DNA of 64,000 bases from Clostridium collagenovorans DSM 3089. Its GTDB lineage: Bacteria; Bacillota; Clostridia; Clostridiales; Clostridiaceae. Within the stretch, counting starts at the first letter, position 1, and every line of letters begins with the position of its first letter. The notes beneath the pieces are model-generated. The model was not told where the DNA came from. It did no database searches and saw only the letters and a program-made list of their open reading frames with translations. The stretch lies in the NCBI RefSeq assembly GCF_900130005.1, contig NZ_FQXP01000005.1:304244-368243 (forward strand), read 5' to 3'. This document shows positions 55,345 to 63,270 of this stretch, piece after piece. The position numbers were made by a program, and so were the translations under genes.

Positions 55345-56163
55345 ATATTTTTCACTGAAAAATTTTTACCATTATTTTTCTTTTTTTTCTTTTATGCCTT
55401 TATGGGCTGGTGTTTAGAAATTTCTTATGCAGCTTACGCTCATAAAAAGTTTGTTAATAGAGGATTTTTGTTCGGTCCATATTGTCCTATGTATGGTGTA
55501 GGATGTGTCTTATTAATTTGGATACTTAGACCTTTTAGCAATAATTATATATTGTTATTTATTTTATCTACGTTCCTTACATCTACATTAGAATATGTAA
55601 CAGGATATACCTTAGAAAAAATATTTAAAACTAAATGGTGGGATTACTCCATGGATCCACTAAATCTTCATGGTAGAATTTGCTTGTTATATTCAATAAT
55701 TTGGGGTTTTCTTTCAGTTTTACTTATAAAATTTGTACATCCTTTTATAGCAAAACTTTTAAACCCATTTATATATTCTACTATGGGTAGGATTGTTATA
55801 TTTACCTTGCTTGTGTTAATAACTATAGATCTTATAACTACAATTAAATCTTTAATTAACTTTAATAATTTAATTGATCAATTCCAAGAATTTTCTAAGG
55901 AATTTAAGCAAAAAATCCATAATCCCAAAGAAGACTTAAACGAACTTTCTGAGTCCTCTGTAGATTGTGAATGTGATAGTAGTAATGAAGAAATTTTAAT
56001 TAAAGAATTTAAAGGTAAGTATGAGAACTTTTTAGAAACAATACAGAAGAAGTATCCTCGATTTTTAAGCGTTATGCCTAATTATAGTGGTGATAAATTT
56101 AAAGAGCATCTTAATAACTTTAAACAAAAACTTGCTGATTCTAAAAAAAATAACAAGAATTAA
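55342..56163 (+). CDS. CmpB-type (PF06541-like) membrane protein
   Basis: A 273-residue protein. Its N-terminal five to six hydrophobic helices include FFYAFMGWCLEISYAAYAHKKFVNRGFLFGPYCPMYGVG and LEYVTGYTLEKIFKTKWWDYS, the hallmark of the 'putative ABC-transporter type IV' (CmpB) family. A charged cytoplasmic C-terminal third (FKQKIHNPKEDLNELSESSVDCECDSSNEE) follows. Transport activity of this family is not established and no ATPase gene is adjacent. Start choice is discussed under 55301-55344. Confidence 0.8.
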   Translation: MIFFTEKFLPLFFFFFFYAFMGWCLEISYAAYAHKKFVNRGFLFGPYCPMYGVGCVLLIWILRPFSNNYILLFILSTFLTSTLEYVTGYTLEKIFKTKWWDYSMDPLNLHGRICLLYSIIWGFLSVLLIKFVHPFIAKLLNPFIYSTMGRIVIFTLLVLITIDLITTIKSLINFNNLIDQFQEFSKEFKQKIHNPKEDLNELSESSVDCECDSSNEEILIKEFKGKYENFLETIQKKYPRFLSVMPNYSGDKFKEHLNNFKQKLADSKKNNKN

Positions 56164-56234
56164 AGTTCAACTTAAATTTTATATTTTTGTAAATTAAGTA
56201 TATAGAGTTGTGTATTATAATTTATATTATAGAG

Positions 56235-56267
56235 TAAAATAACTACTGTAGCTAAGTAGTTATTTTA
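56235..56267 (+). terminator. Terminator after the CmpB-like gene
   Basis: TAAAATAACTACT/AGTAGTTATTTTA around a 7-nt loop, then CTTTTACT. Confidence 0.8.
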
Positions 56268-56300
56268 CTTTTACTAACTATTTATAGAAAGGATTATGTC

Positions 56301-57125
56301 ATGAAAAGTAATAAGTTAATTAGTATATGTGGATATATGTATCATCTTCATAGGAGAAATTTCAAGATATACTTTAAACCAGCAGAGATTCCTTATAGTG
56401 ATGCTTTATGTTTGAATTCCATTCATTGGCTAGGACATGCAACTACTGTTATAAATTTAAATGATAAAATTATAGTAACAGATCCTGTTATTAGAAAAAA
56501 TATTGGACAAATGAAGCGTTTAATTAAACCATCTTTAGATTTAACTGAGATACATATTGACTATATTCTTATCTCTCATGGCCATATGGATCACTTAGAT
56601 ATAAGAAGTTTAAAGAGACTTAACAAAGATGCTATTATAATTACCCCTCCTCAGTATAAAAGAATTATTAAGTGGGCTGGATTTACTAATATAATTACCT
56701 TAAAACATAATGAATTATTTCAGGATGAATTCATTAAAGTTAAGGCTTTAGAAGCCAAACATGATGGTAATAGATACAATTATGGAAAATTTTCTCCAAG
56801 TAATGCTTATTTAATAAGTTCTGAGGATAAAAAGGTGTTCTTCCCAGGAGATACAGCCTATACAGAAAGCTTTAATAACGTAGAAGCTGATGTAGCTTTA
56901 ATGCCTGTAGGATGTTATATGCCTTTAGAGTTTCAAGAAATGCACTGTAGTCCTACCCAAGCCTATGAAATGTTTAAAATGAGCAAATGTAAGACTATGA
57001 TTCCTATTCATTATAAAACCTTTATATTAGCTCAAGATATAGATATGAATACTACTCAAACACTACAAAGCTTTAATGATCCGGCTGTTAAAATTGTGGA
57101 AGTTGGCCAAACCTTTAAGCTTTAA
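56301..57125 (+). CDS. Metallo-beta-lactamase-fold hydrolase, 274 aa
   Basis: A 274-residue cytoplasmic enzyme. After about 45 residues of N-terminal extension come HWLGHATTVI, the metal motif SHGHMDHLD (about residues 93-101), AKHDGN, PGDTAYTE with the bridging Asp, and a final IPIHYKTF. The length and N-terminal extension fit the NAPE-phospholipase-D-like/UlaG-like branch rather than classical lactamases. Substrate unknown. AGAAAGGA precedes the ATG. Flanked by terminators on both sides. Confidence 0.85.
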   Translation: MKSNKLISICGYMYHLHRRNFKIYFKPAEIPYSDALCLNSIHWLGHATTVINLNDKIIVTDPVIRKNIGQMKRLIKPSLDLTEIHIDYILISHGHMDHLDIRSLKRLNKDAIIITPPQYKRIIKWAGFTNIITLKHNELFQDEFIKVKALEAKHDGNRYNYGKFSPSNAYLISSEDKKVFFPGDTAYTESFNNVEADVALMPVGCYMPLEFQEMHCSPTQAYEMFKMSKCKTMIPIHYKTFILAQDIDMNTTQTLQSFNDPAVKIVEVGQTFKL

Positions 57126-57128
57126 AAA

Positions 57129-57173
57129 CAAAAATCCTAACTTGAAATTAATTATTTCAAGTTAGGATTTTTG
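57129..57173. terminator. Bidirectional terminator
   Basis: CAAAAATCCTAACTTGAAA paired with its complement, 7-nt loop, TTTTTT on the plus side. Serves the hydrolase and the convergent 358-aa gene. Confidence 0.9.
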
Positions 57174-57193
57174 TTTTTTCTCATATGCATCCT

Positions 57194-58270
57194 TTAATTG
57201 TCTACGTTTTCACTACTTCCTTGATCATAAGAAGTGTTATACTGCTCAGATGGTACTGATTCTTCAACTAATCTAAAAATTGCCTTTCCAACAGGCACAA
57301 CTTTTCTATCAATTAAGAAAGGTTCCATTTCTATTCTCATTATTTTACTTAATGTCTTTGCTTTTTTAGTATTAGAGGTATATGTAGTCCCCTCATGAGT
57401 TCCTGCATCATATGCATATATTAAAACTTCCTTTTCTTTAACCCACAAATCCTTCTCTAATAACTTTATATTTGTTACACCTACAAACCAATCTGGACTT
57501 GGTATAATCCCTGCTGCAAAGCTAACAAAGGGTCTATCTCTTGATATCTTAAATTTGGTTCCTGTAGAATTTGGAAAACTCTTCATAGAATCCATTTCAA
57601 AAATATCATTTACTCTTTCTTTTTCTACTTGTTTTTTCATTTCCTTTTTAGCTTCTTTTAGTTTTCCTTCCTTGACTATATCTAACATTCCATCAGAGGT
57701 AGCTCCTCCAACTTTCCAAAGTCCGCCCTTTCTTGTATGAGTAACACCTAAAAACTTTGTTATATACCCATTATTAGGATAATCCTTAGGATGAGTATCT
57801 TTAGTCCAATCTAATTGAATTTCCACTGTATATTCTACATTAGTTGTATTAAATTGTTTTTCTTTCTTCTTCTTTTCTTTTTTTATTTCGGCTTCTTCTT
57901 CCTTTTGCTCACGTTGAAGCTTTTCCTCTTCCGTTTCTTCAACTAATTCTCCATTTTCATTTAACTTCATTCTAGGCTTTTCTTTCTTTTTTTTCTTTTC
58001 TTTTTTAGCCCTTTCTTCTCTTTCCTTTTCTATTCTTTTTTTCTCTTCTTCTTGCTTTATTTTTTCACGTTCCTCTCTCTTCTCTTGCTCTTCTTTGGTT
58101 TCTAATTTAAGGTTTTGATTGCTATCATTTTTATCTTCATTTGACTTTTCTTCTTCAGCATAAACCCTCATATCAGTAAATAAATCCTGATTAATATCTC
58201 CATGTATGAATCCAAATAGAGGAACAGTCATAAAAACTATTAAGATTATAGGCGTTATTTTCTTAAGCAT
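57194..58270 (-). CDS. Exported coiled-coil protein of unknown function, 358 aa
   Basis: N-terminal signal or anchor helix (about residues 5-23, ITPIILIVFMTVPLFGFIHG), then about 120 residues of highly charged Lys/Glu coiled coil. A globular C-terminal domain (residues about 145-350) follows, with VEYTVEIQLDWTKDTHPKDYPNNGYITKFLG, FVGVTNIKLLEKDLWVKEKEVLIYAYDAGTHEGTTYTS and RKVVPVGKAIFRL. The C-terminal part resembles spondin-domain-like binding modules in its aromatic pattern, but I cannot assign it. GGAGG lies 6 bases before the ATG. It is followed upstream by the CcdA gene on the same strand (75 bases). Confidence 0.7.
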   Translation of the reverse strand: MLKKITPIILIVFMTVPLFGFIHGDINQDLFTDMRVYAEEEKSNEDKNDSNQNLKLETKEEQEKREEREKIKQEEEKKRIEKEREERAKKEKKKKKEKPRMKLNENGELVEETEEEKLQREQKEEEAEIKKEKKKKEKQFNTTNVEYTVEIQLDWTKDTHPKDYPNNGYITKFLGVTHTRKGGLWKVGGATSDGMLDIVKEGKLKEAKKEMKKQVEKERVNDIFEMDSMKSFPNSTGTKFKISRDRPFVSFAAGIIPSPDWFVGVTNIKLLEKDLWVKEKEVLIYAYDAGTHEGTTYTSNTKKAKTLSKIMRIEMEPFLIDRKVVPVGKAIFRLVEESVPSEQYNTSYDQGSSENVDN

Positions 58271-58345
58271 TTCTTCCTCCTTGATTAAAATAAGTTTAAT
58301 ACTTAACTTATTTTAACCAAGAATGCTAAATTAATTACATTTAAT

Positions 58346-59029
58346 CTACATACATAAATATAACAAATATAATCCAAATACTATGATTAAAGCACCTAAA
58401 ATATTTTTAATTACATCCGAAACTTTATTATATTTATAGGAACTTGATAACTGTTCTATAAACCCAACTGAAGTTCCTGCAATTACTATTAATACGCAAT
58501 GCCCTATTCCATATACTAGTAACATAACCACTCCAAATAATACATTTCCGCCTGTAGCAACTATTGTTAGAATAACTGCTAAAATTGGAGTAGAACAAGG
58601 TGAGGATAAAACTCCACCAAGTATTCCCATAGTAAAAGCACCTAATAAATTATTTTTTATTTTAGGAACTTTACAAGAATTTTTTTCTCCTATTACACCT
58701 ATAGATTTTAATCCCATAAAGATTAAAATTGCTCCTAAAATAAGATATATATATTTGCCCAAGGCATTTACATAATTACCTAAAATTGAAGTTATAAGAC
58801 CTAAAGCCATAAAAACCACAATTACACCTAAAGAAAAGATTAAAGCATATTGAAAACCTGCCTTTTTATCTTTCTTAGAACTTTGACTTACTCCTCCAAT
58901 TACCAATGGAATAGTTGATAACATACAAGGACTAAAAGATGCTATTAATCCTGCAAGAAAAGATACTATAATAGAAATAAAAAAGTTTTCTCCTATTAAT
59001 CCTGTAAAGCTATTAATTATACTATCCAT
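58346..59029 (-). CDS. ccdA: CcdA/DsbD-type thiol-disulfide electron carrier
   Basis: A 227-residue membrane protein with six hydrophobic helices. Paired redox cysteines lie in FSPCMLSTIPL (helix 1) and LSSPCSTPIL (helix 4), the hallmark of CcdA. It carries electrons from cytoplasmic thioredoxin across the membrane. AGAGGAG precedes the ATG. It lies 23 bases after the thioredoxin-like gene at 59053-59544 on the same strand, so that exported protein is its likely partner. The partner's unusual selenocysteine makes the pair notable. Confidence 0.92.
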   Translation of the reverse strand: MDSIINSFTGLIGENFFISIIVSFLAGLIASFSPCMLSTIPLVIGGVSQSSKKDKKAGFQYALIFSLGVIVVFMALGLITSILGNYVNALGKYIYLILGAILIFMGLKSIGVIGEKNSCKVPKIKNNLLGAFTMGILGGVLSSPCSTPILAVILTIVATGGNVLFGVVMLLVYGIGHCVLIVIAGTSVGFIEQLSSSYKYNKVSDVIKNILGALIIVFGLYLLYLCM

Positions 59030-59052
59030 GATTTTACTCCTCTTTTTAAAAT

Positions 59053-59544
59053 TTATTTTACTAAACTTGAATCATAATTTTTAAATATTTCTTCAATTTC
59101 TTCTAAACTTTTAACATCTACTTCTTTATAAAATACTTTTCCATCTGTGCCTATTAACATTAAAGTTGGGAATCCCATAACTTTAAGTTTTCTTGCTAAA
59201 TCCTCATTCATAGTAGTATTAGCTGAATCTAAGTCTATATATCCTACATAAATCTTATCTGAATATTTTTTAGCAACTTCAATCATAACGCTCTCCATGC
59301 GTCTACAACCCGCTCACCCTGAAGAACCGAACTCTAAAAACACAGGTTTATCCACTTCTTGTCCATTTAAAATTTTAGATTTTACTTCTACAGATATTTT
59401 AGTTATTTTTTCAAATTCACTTTCCTGTGGAAGGCTAGAGTTTTCTACTAGTTTCTTTGGACTTATTCCATTTTTAATAAAATACATAGACACTATAGTT
59501 ATTAACAATACTATTACTACAATTATTTTACTTTGCTTTTTCAT
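59053..59544 (-). CDS. Membrane-anchored thioredoxin-like selenoprotein (UxxC)
   Basis: A 163-residue protein if the in-frame TGA at 59314-59316 is read as selenocysteine. GGGGAGATGAC precedes the ATG at 59544. An N-terminal helix (about residues 7-23) anchors it outside the membrane. VFLEFGSSG-U-AGC-RRM follows, with U77 and C80 in place of the CxxC of thioredoxins. The frame then runs on without stop or shift through the rest of the fold (YVGYIDLD, the cis-Pro loop MGFPTLMLIG) to 59053. A nonsense mutation would be unlikely to fall exactly on the attacking cysteine. Some clostridia are known to have thioredoxin-like selenoproteins. CcdA downstream is the likely electron donor. Confidence 0.82.
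59281..59316 (-). promoter_or_regulatory. Candidate bacterial SECIS element
   Basis: Directly after the TGA, GACGC/GCGTT (59299-59303 with 59287-59291) closes a 7-nt loop ATGGAGA. With one bulged A (59304) the stem can continue through G-T-rich pairing to about 59310. The GG in the loop and the 10-base distance from TGA resemble known bacterial SECIS hairpins. The stretch is strikingly GC-rich for this genome and uses a rare CGC codon. Confidence 0.65.
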
Positions 59545-59556
59545 GTCATCTCCCCC

Positions 59557-59575
59557 TATACCTGTATAAGGTATA
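59557..59575. promoter_or_regulatory. Inverted repeat before the thioredoxin-like gene
   Basis: TATACCT-N5-AGGTATA, a perfect 7-bp palindrome ending about 13 bases from the start codon and touching the ribosome site on the minus strand. Candidate operator or translation-control hairpin for the redox pair. Confidence 0.5.
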
Positions 59576-60129
59576 TGATAAAGCTTATTTATGCCAATGT
59601 AAACTGTATAGTACTATTATTCAGTAAAATTTAATTATATAAATTAACTTTATCTTAATTTTCCTTTCTCTATAGTATTTTTTCTTTTACTTATTTACAA
59701 ATATAATTATAATTATATTATTATATATTTTATAATAATAGGAAGATTAATTTTGTTTTATATATTTTTTCCCATTACTATTCAAATTTACTTATTTTAT
59801 ATGTTCTATGAAGAAGTATAAGTGGTTGTACACATAATCTCTATTGAATAATCTCCTTATCTTTTGTAATTATTTGCAAAAGCAACATTTAAATACTATC
59901 ATATATAGTAGGGTTATCCTTTAAACTATGTAACTCCTAAGGATAATTAGGAAAACTTATATATTTTTTAATAAGCAAACTTCCTATATCAAACTTTTAA
60001 TTGTTAACTATATATGATAATAAATATATCTGTGGAAAATTAATTAAATCTTACATACTATATGTTATAAATTTTTATTATAAATTAATTATCAATAATC
60101 ATATAAATATTAAGAAAGGAAGTGACACA
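59576..60129. other. Divergent intergenic region
   Basis: About 550 AT-rich bases between the thioredoxin-like gene and the CPBP protease gene. TTATCCTT/AAGGATAA (about 59914-59946, loop 17 nt) is the only notable inverted repeat. A frame open from 60001 leads into the protease gene but has no ribosome site. No promoter was confidently identified. Confidence 0.4.
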
Positions 60130-61128
60130 ATGAAAAGAATTTTTAAATCTAACCTATTTTTTCTTTGTTTAGTTTTGTTGCAATTTATTGTACCTTCTAT
60201 ATTGCTATTTGCTTTTAAACTAGATACATCAACTGTATTGATTGTTTCTAGTTTATTTACAATCTTCTTACCAACAATAATTTATTTTTTAGTTACTAAA
60301 AAGCCTGTTAAGGAAACCTTAATGCTACATAAATTAAGCAAGCGTGGTTTAATAGCATCAATAGCTTTACCATTTTTATGTTATCCTATAGCAGCATTTT
60401 GTAATATCTTAACTAGTTTTTGGTATACAAATAATGTTAGCGATGCCATGCAAACTATGGTAGGCATGCCTTCACTTGTATTTTTATTTGCCTTTGCCAT
60501 ATCCCCTGCAATTGGTGAAGAAATAATTATGAGAGGTGTTGTATTAGATGGTTATAAAAATAAATCTATACACACAGCAGCTTTTATGAATGGATTACTT
60601 TTTGCTATACTTCATTTTAATATGCCACAATTTTTATATGCATTTTTCTTAGGTGCAGTTTTTTCTTATTTAGTATATTATACTGGAAGTATTTTTTCAT
60701 CTATGATTGTGCATTTTATATTTAATGGTTTTAGCTCTTTATCATTTTTAGTATTAAATAAACTTATGAATTCAGAACTTATACCTAATGAAGTAACAGA
60801 TATGATTAACAATGAAGTTGCCGCAGTTTCATTCAATATTACACAATTACTTTACTCTTTGTTTATATCTATAATATGTATAATAGTGATAATTGAAATC
60901 TTTAAGTGGTTAAATAAATATAAAAATGCTACTCATGAAATTCCTAGTACTGAGGATACTTCACTGGAGAATTTATATACATCTAACTATGAAGGTATTG
61001 AAATCAATGATTCTCATATTCCTAGAAATGAGGATGACTTCAAAAGATTTTCATCAAAACTTGCTAATTCAATAGCTTACTTACCTATAGCTATTTCAAT
61101 TATTATATTTATATTTACAGCTATTTAA
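60130..61128 (+). CDS. CPBP-family intramembrane metalloprotease
   Basis: About 332 residues from the ATG at 60130 (AAAGGAAGTG upstream); 43 upstream open codons lack a ribosome site. About eight hydrophobic helices. The CPBP/Abi motifs are EEIIMRG (EExxxR), FAILHFN (FxxxH) and HFIFNG (HxxxN). These enzymes cleave within membranes; relatives process prenylated CaaX proteins or protect against the cell's own bacteriocins. The hydrophilic insert near residue 280 (STEDTSLENLYTSNYEG) is specific to this protein. Monocistronic. Confidence 0.88.
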   Translation: MKRIFKSNLFFLCLVLLQFIVPSILLFAFKLDTSTVLIVSSLFTIFLPTIIYFLVTKKPVKETLMLHKLSKRGLIASIALPFLCYPIAAFCNILTSFWYTNNVSDAMQTMVGMPSLVFLFAFAISPAIGEEIIMRGVVLDGYKNKSIHTAAFMNGLLFAILHFNMPQFLYAFFLGAVFSYLVYYTGSIFSSMIVHFIFNGFSSLSFLVLNKLMNSELIPNEVTDMINNEVAAVSFNITQLLYSLFISIICIIVIIEIFKWLNKYKNATHEIPSTEDTSLENLYTSNYEGIEINDSHIPRNEDDFKRFSSKLANSIAYLPIAISIIIFIFTAI

Positions 61129-61149
61129 GTATTATGTAACGTAATAAAT

Positions 61150-61194
61150 AAAAAGTTGGTATAAACCCTTCTTACGGTTTATACCAACTTTTTT
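61150..61194. terminator. Bidirectional terminator
   Basis: AAAAAGTTGGTATAAACC paired with its exact complement around an 8-nt loop, followed by TTTTTTT. Confidence 0.92.
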
Positions 61195-61206
61195 TCTTTA
61201 CAACTA

Positions 61207-61530
61207 TTATGCTACTTCTATAGCAGCTTTTATTTCATCACCTTTTATTTTCAATATGTTATCTATTAATTCTTTAATTTCAACTTTATCCTTCTCATTA
61301 GCACTATCCATTATAAGCATAGGTGCGGCTCTGCAACAATTCCTTGCATAAAATATAACTTTTACATCAACATCGTAATTAACTATATCATTAAATTGTA
61401 AATTTTTCTTTGAAAGTGTAACATTTAAATTATTGAACCCATTATGCACATGTAAATGTACTTCTACCTCATTATCTCTAATTATTTCACTTCTCTTTAC
61501 ATCCTTTAACTCAACCTTATTTACCTTCAA
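61207..61530 (-). CDS. Hypothetical protein, 107 aa
   Basis: A 107-residue cytoplasmic protein with TTG start at 61530 and GAGGTGAT upstream. Two halves are visible: beta-rich residues 1-70 (VEVHLHVHNGFNNLNVTLSKKNLQFNDIV) and a helical end. The segment VIFYARNCCRAAPMLIM has a Cys pair and could bind a metal or Fe-S cluster. The pattern does not match HesB or another family that I can name. It is a lone gene. Confidence 0.6.
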   Translation of the reverse strand: MKVNKVELKDVKRSEIIRDNEVEVHLHVHNGFNNLNVTLSKKNLQFNDIVNYDVDVKVIFYARNCCRAAPMLIMDSANEKDKVEIKELIDNILKIKGDEIKAAIEVA

Positions 61531-61792
61531 AACCCAATCACCTCATTAAAATGTATTTATATATATTATAATCTAAAGTTATTCTTTAAACCTCAAATTC
61601 ACAAAATATTTAATGTTTTCTTTCCTGTTTTTTAGACACTATTAGACTTTTCATATTTTATTCATATTCTTCTAGTAACTTCAAATTTATTATATTATAT
61701 ATTATAATATAATTTGTTATACTAATTTAGTAATATTAATATAATGTATTGTATTTAAATTATCTATTTTATTTAAGGAGTGTGTTGTAAAT

Positions 61793-63037
61793 TTGGCACC
61801 CGGTAGTACGTGGCAATTGATTTTTTTAATAATATTAATTTTTGCTTCAGCATTTTTCTCATCCTCTGAAACGGCTTTAATGTCTTTAAGTAAACTTAAA
61901 ATAAGACATATGGTTTCTGAAAATCGTAAAGGCGCTAAAAGAATCGAAAAATTATCTGAAGATCCAAGTAAACTTTTAGGAACTATATTAGTAGGTAATA
62001 ACATAGCTAATATAGCCAGTTCTTCAATAGCTACAGCGTTAATTATGAATAGTTTAGGACCTAAATATTTACCCTTAGCTACTATTATAATGACCATAGT
62101 AGTTCTTATTTTTGGAGAAATAACTCCAAAAACTCTAGCAGCACAAAGTTCAGAAAAGGTCTCTATTTTAGTTGCTCCTTTGATTAACTTTCTTTCTATA
62201 ATATTTAATCCTATAGTGGTTATTACTACTTATATAGCAAATATATTGATTAGATTGCTTGGTGGTAAACCTGATGCTGAAAAGCCTATAATAACTGAGG
62301 ATGAACTAAAAACTATTGTAGATGTAAGCGAAGAAGAAGGGATTTTAGAATTAGAGGAACGTGAAATAATAAAAAATGTAGTTGAATTTGGTGATCTCTT
62401 CGTAAAAGATATTATGGTTCAAAGAATAGATATTGTAAGTTTGTCTATTAACTCTTCTTATGAAGATGTAATTAATATCATTAGAGCTGAACAGCTTTCT
62501 AGAATACCTATTTACAATGAAAGTATTGATGATATTGTTGGTATACTTAATATAAAGGATATATTAATTTCAGATTATAAACCTGGTGATTCATTAGAGC
62601 CTTATATACGAGAACCAATTTATACCTATGAATATAAAAAGACCTTAGACTTATTTAAGGAAATGAATAAAAATAGACATCATATGGTTGTGGTTTTAGA
62701 TGAATATGGCGGCACAGCTGGGTTAATCACAATTGAAGATATACTTGAAGAAATAGTTGGCGAAATTGAAGATGAGTATGATGATGAAGAAATTCACATA
62801 GAGCAGCTATCACAAAATGAATATATTGTTGATGGTAGTATAAGACTCGAAGATATAAATGACTTAGTAGGACTTAATCTAGAATCTGATGACTTTGATT
62901 CTATTGGTGGTTTTATTATAAATCAGCTAGGTTCTTTTCCAGTTCTAGGGGAAGAAATAGTATATGAGGATAGAAAATTTACTATTCATGAAGTTGATAA
63001 AAACAGAATAAAGAAGGTTAAAATAACTATACTTTAA
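61793..63037 (+). CDS. CNNM/CorC-type membrane protein (hemolysin-family)
   Basis: A 414-residue protein with TTG start at 61793 and AAGGAG 12 bases upstream. DUF21 transmembrane domain (residues about 5-185; FASAFFSSSETALMSLSKLKIRHM, GEITPKTLAAQ), two CBS domains (about 205-330; DIMVQRIDIVSLSINSSYEDV, MVVVLDEYGGTAGLITIEDILEEIVGEIEDEYD) and a C-terminal CorC_HlyC domain. Family members are linked to Mg2+ (or Co2+) efflux and Mg homeostasis. No leader riboswitch is visible. Monocistronic. Confidence 0.92.
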   Translation: MAPGSTWQLIFLIILIFASAFFSSSETALMSLSKLKIRHMVSENRKGAKRIEKLSEDPSKLLGTILVGNNIANIASSSIATALIMNSLGPKYLPLATIIMTIVVLIFGEITPKTLAAQSSEKVSILVAPLINFLSIIFNPIVVITTYIANILIRLLGGKPDAEKPIITEDELKTIVDVSEEEGILELEEREIIKNVVEFGDLFVKDIMVQRIDIVSLSINSSYEDVINIIRAEQLSRIPIYNESIDDIVGILNIKDILISDYKPGDSLEPYIREPIYTYEYKKTLDLFKEMNKNRHHMVVVLDEYGGTAGLITIEDILEEIVGEIEDEYDDEEIHIEQLSQNEYIVDGSIRLEDINDLVGLNLESDDFDSIGGFIINQLGSFPVLGEEIVYEDRKFTIHEVDKNRIKKVKITIL

Positions 63038-63165
63038 ATTATTTTTATTTGTATTTATATATAGTCTAATAAAAAATCTTACTTGTATTTACAGGTAACA
63101 TTCACTATATAATAAATGTTACTATTACTATAAATGTAGAATATTAATTAGAACTTATATAAATT

Positions 63166-63254
63166 AGGGACTATAGTACTAAAAGTTATATATTATTTAT
63201 GCTTATTTAAAATCAGCACATATAATAATATTTCTTTTTATTCTATCAGTCCCT
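63166..63254. terminator. 89-nt palindrome after the MFS gene
   Basis: Outer arms AGGGACT/AGTCCCT with inner pairing (ATAG/CTAT, AAAAG/CTTTT, ATATTATTAT-like arms, GTGCT/AGCA). The whole 89-nt segment folds as one long imperfect hairpin just past the stop of the minus-strand MFS gene. Possible terminator; also resembles other long palindromes here. Confidence 0.6.
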
Positions 63255-63270
63255 TTATTCTTAAACTATT

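Noticed and set aside
59053..59298. Separate 81-aa thioredoxin-fragment gene
   Set aside because: It has no ribosome site of its own and is in frame with the upstream TGA-ended segment; one selenoprotein gene explains both.
63095..63122. Third copy of the signalling operator (GTAACATT/AATGTTAC)
   Set aside because: The arms are in the opposite order to AAATGTT...AACATTT and there is no promoter next to it; a simple hairpin.
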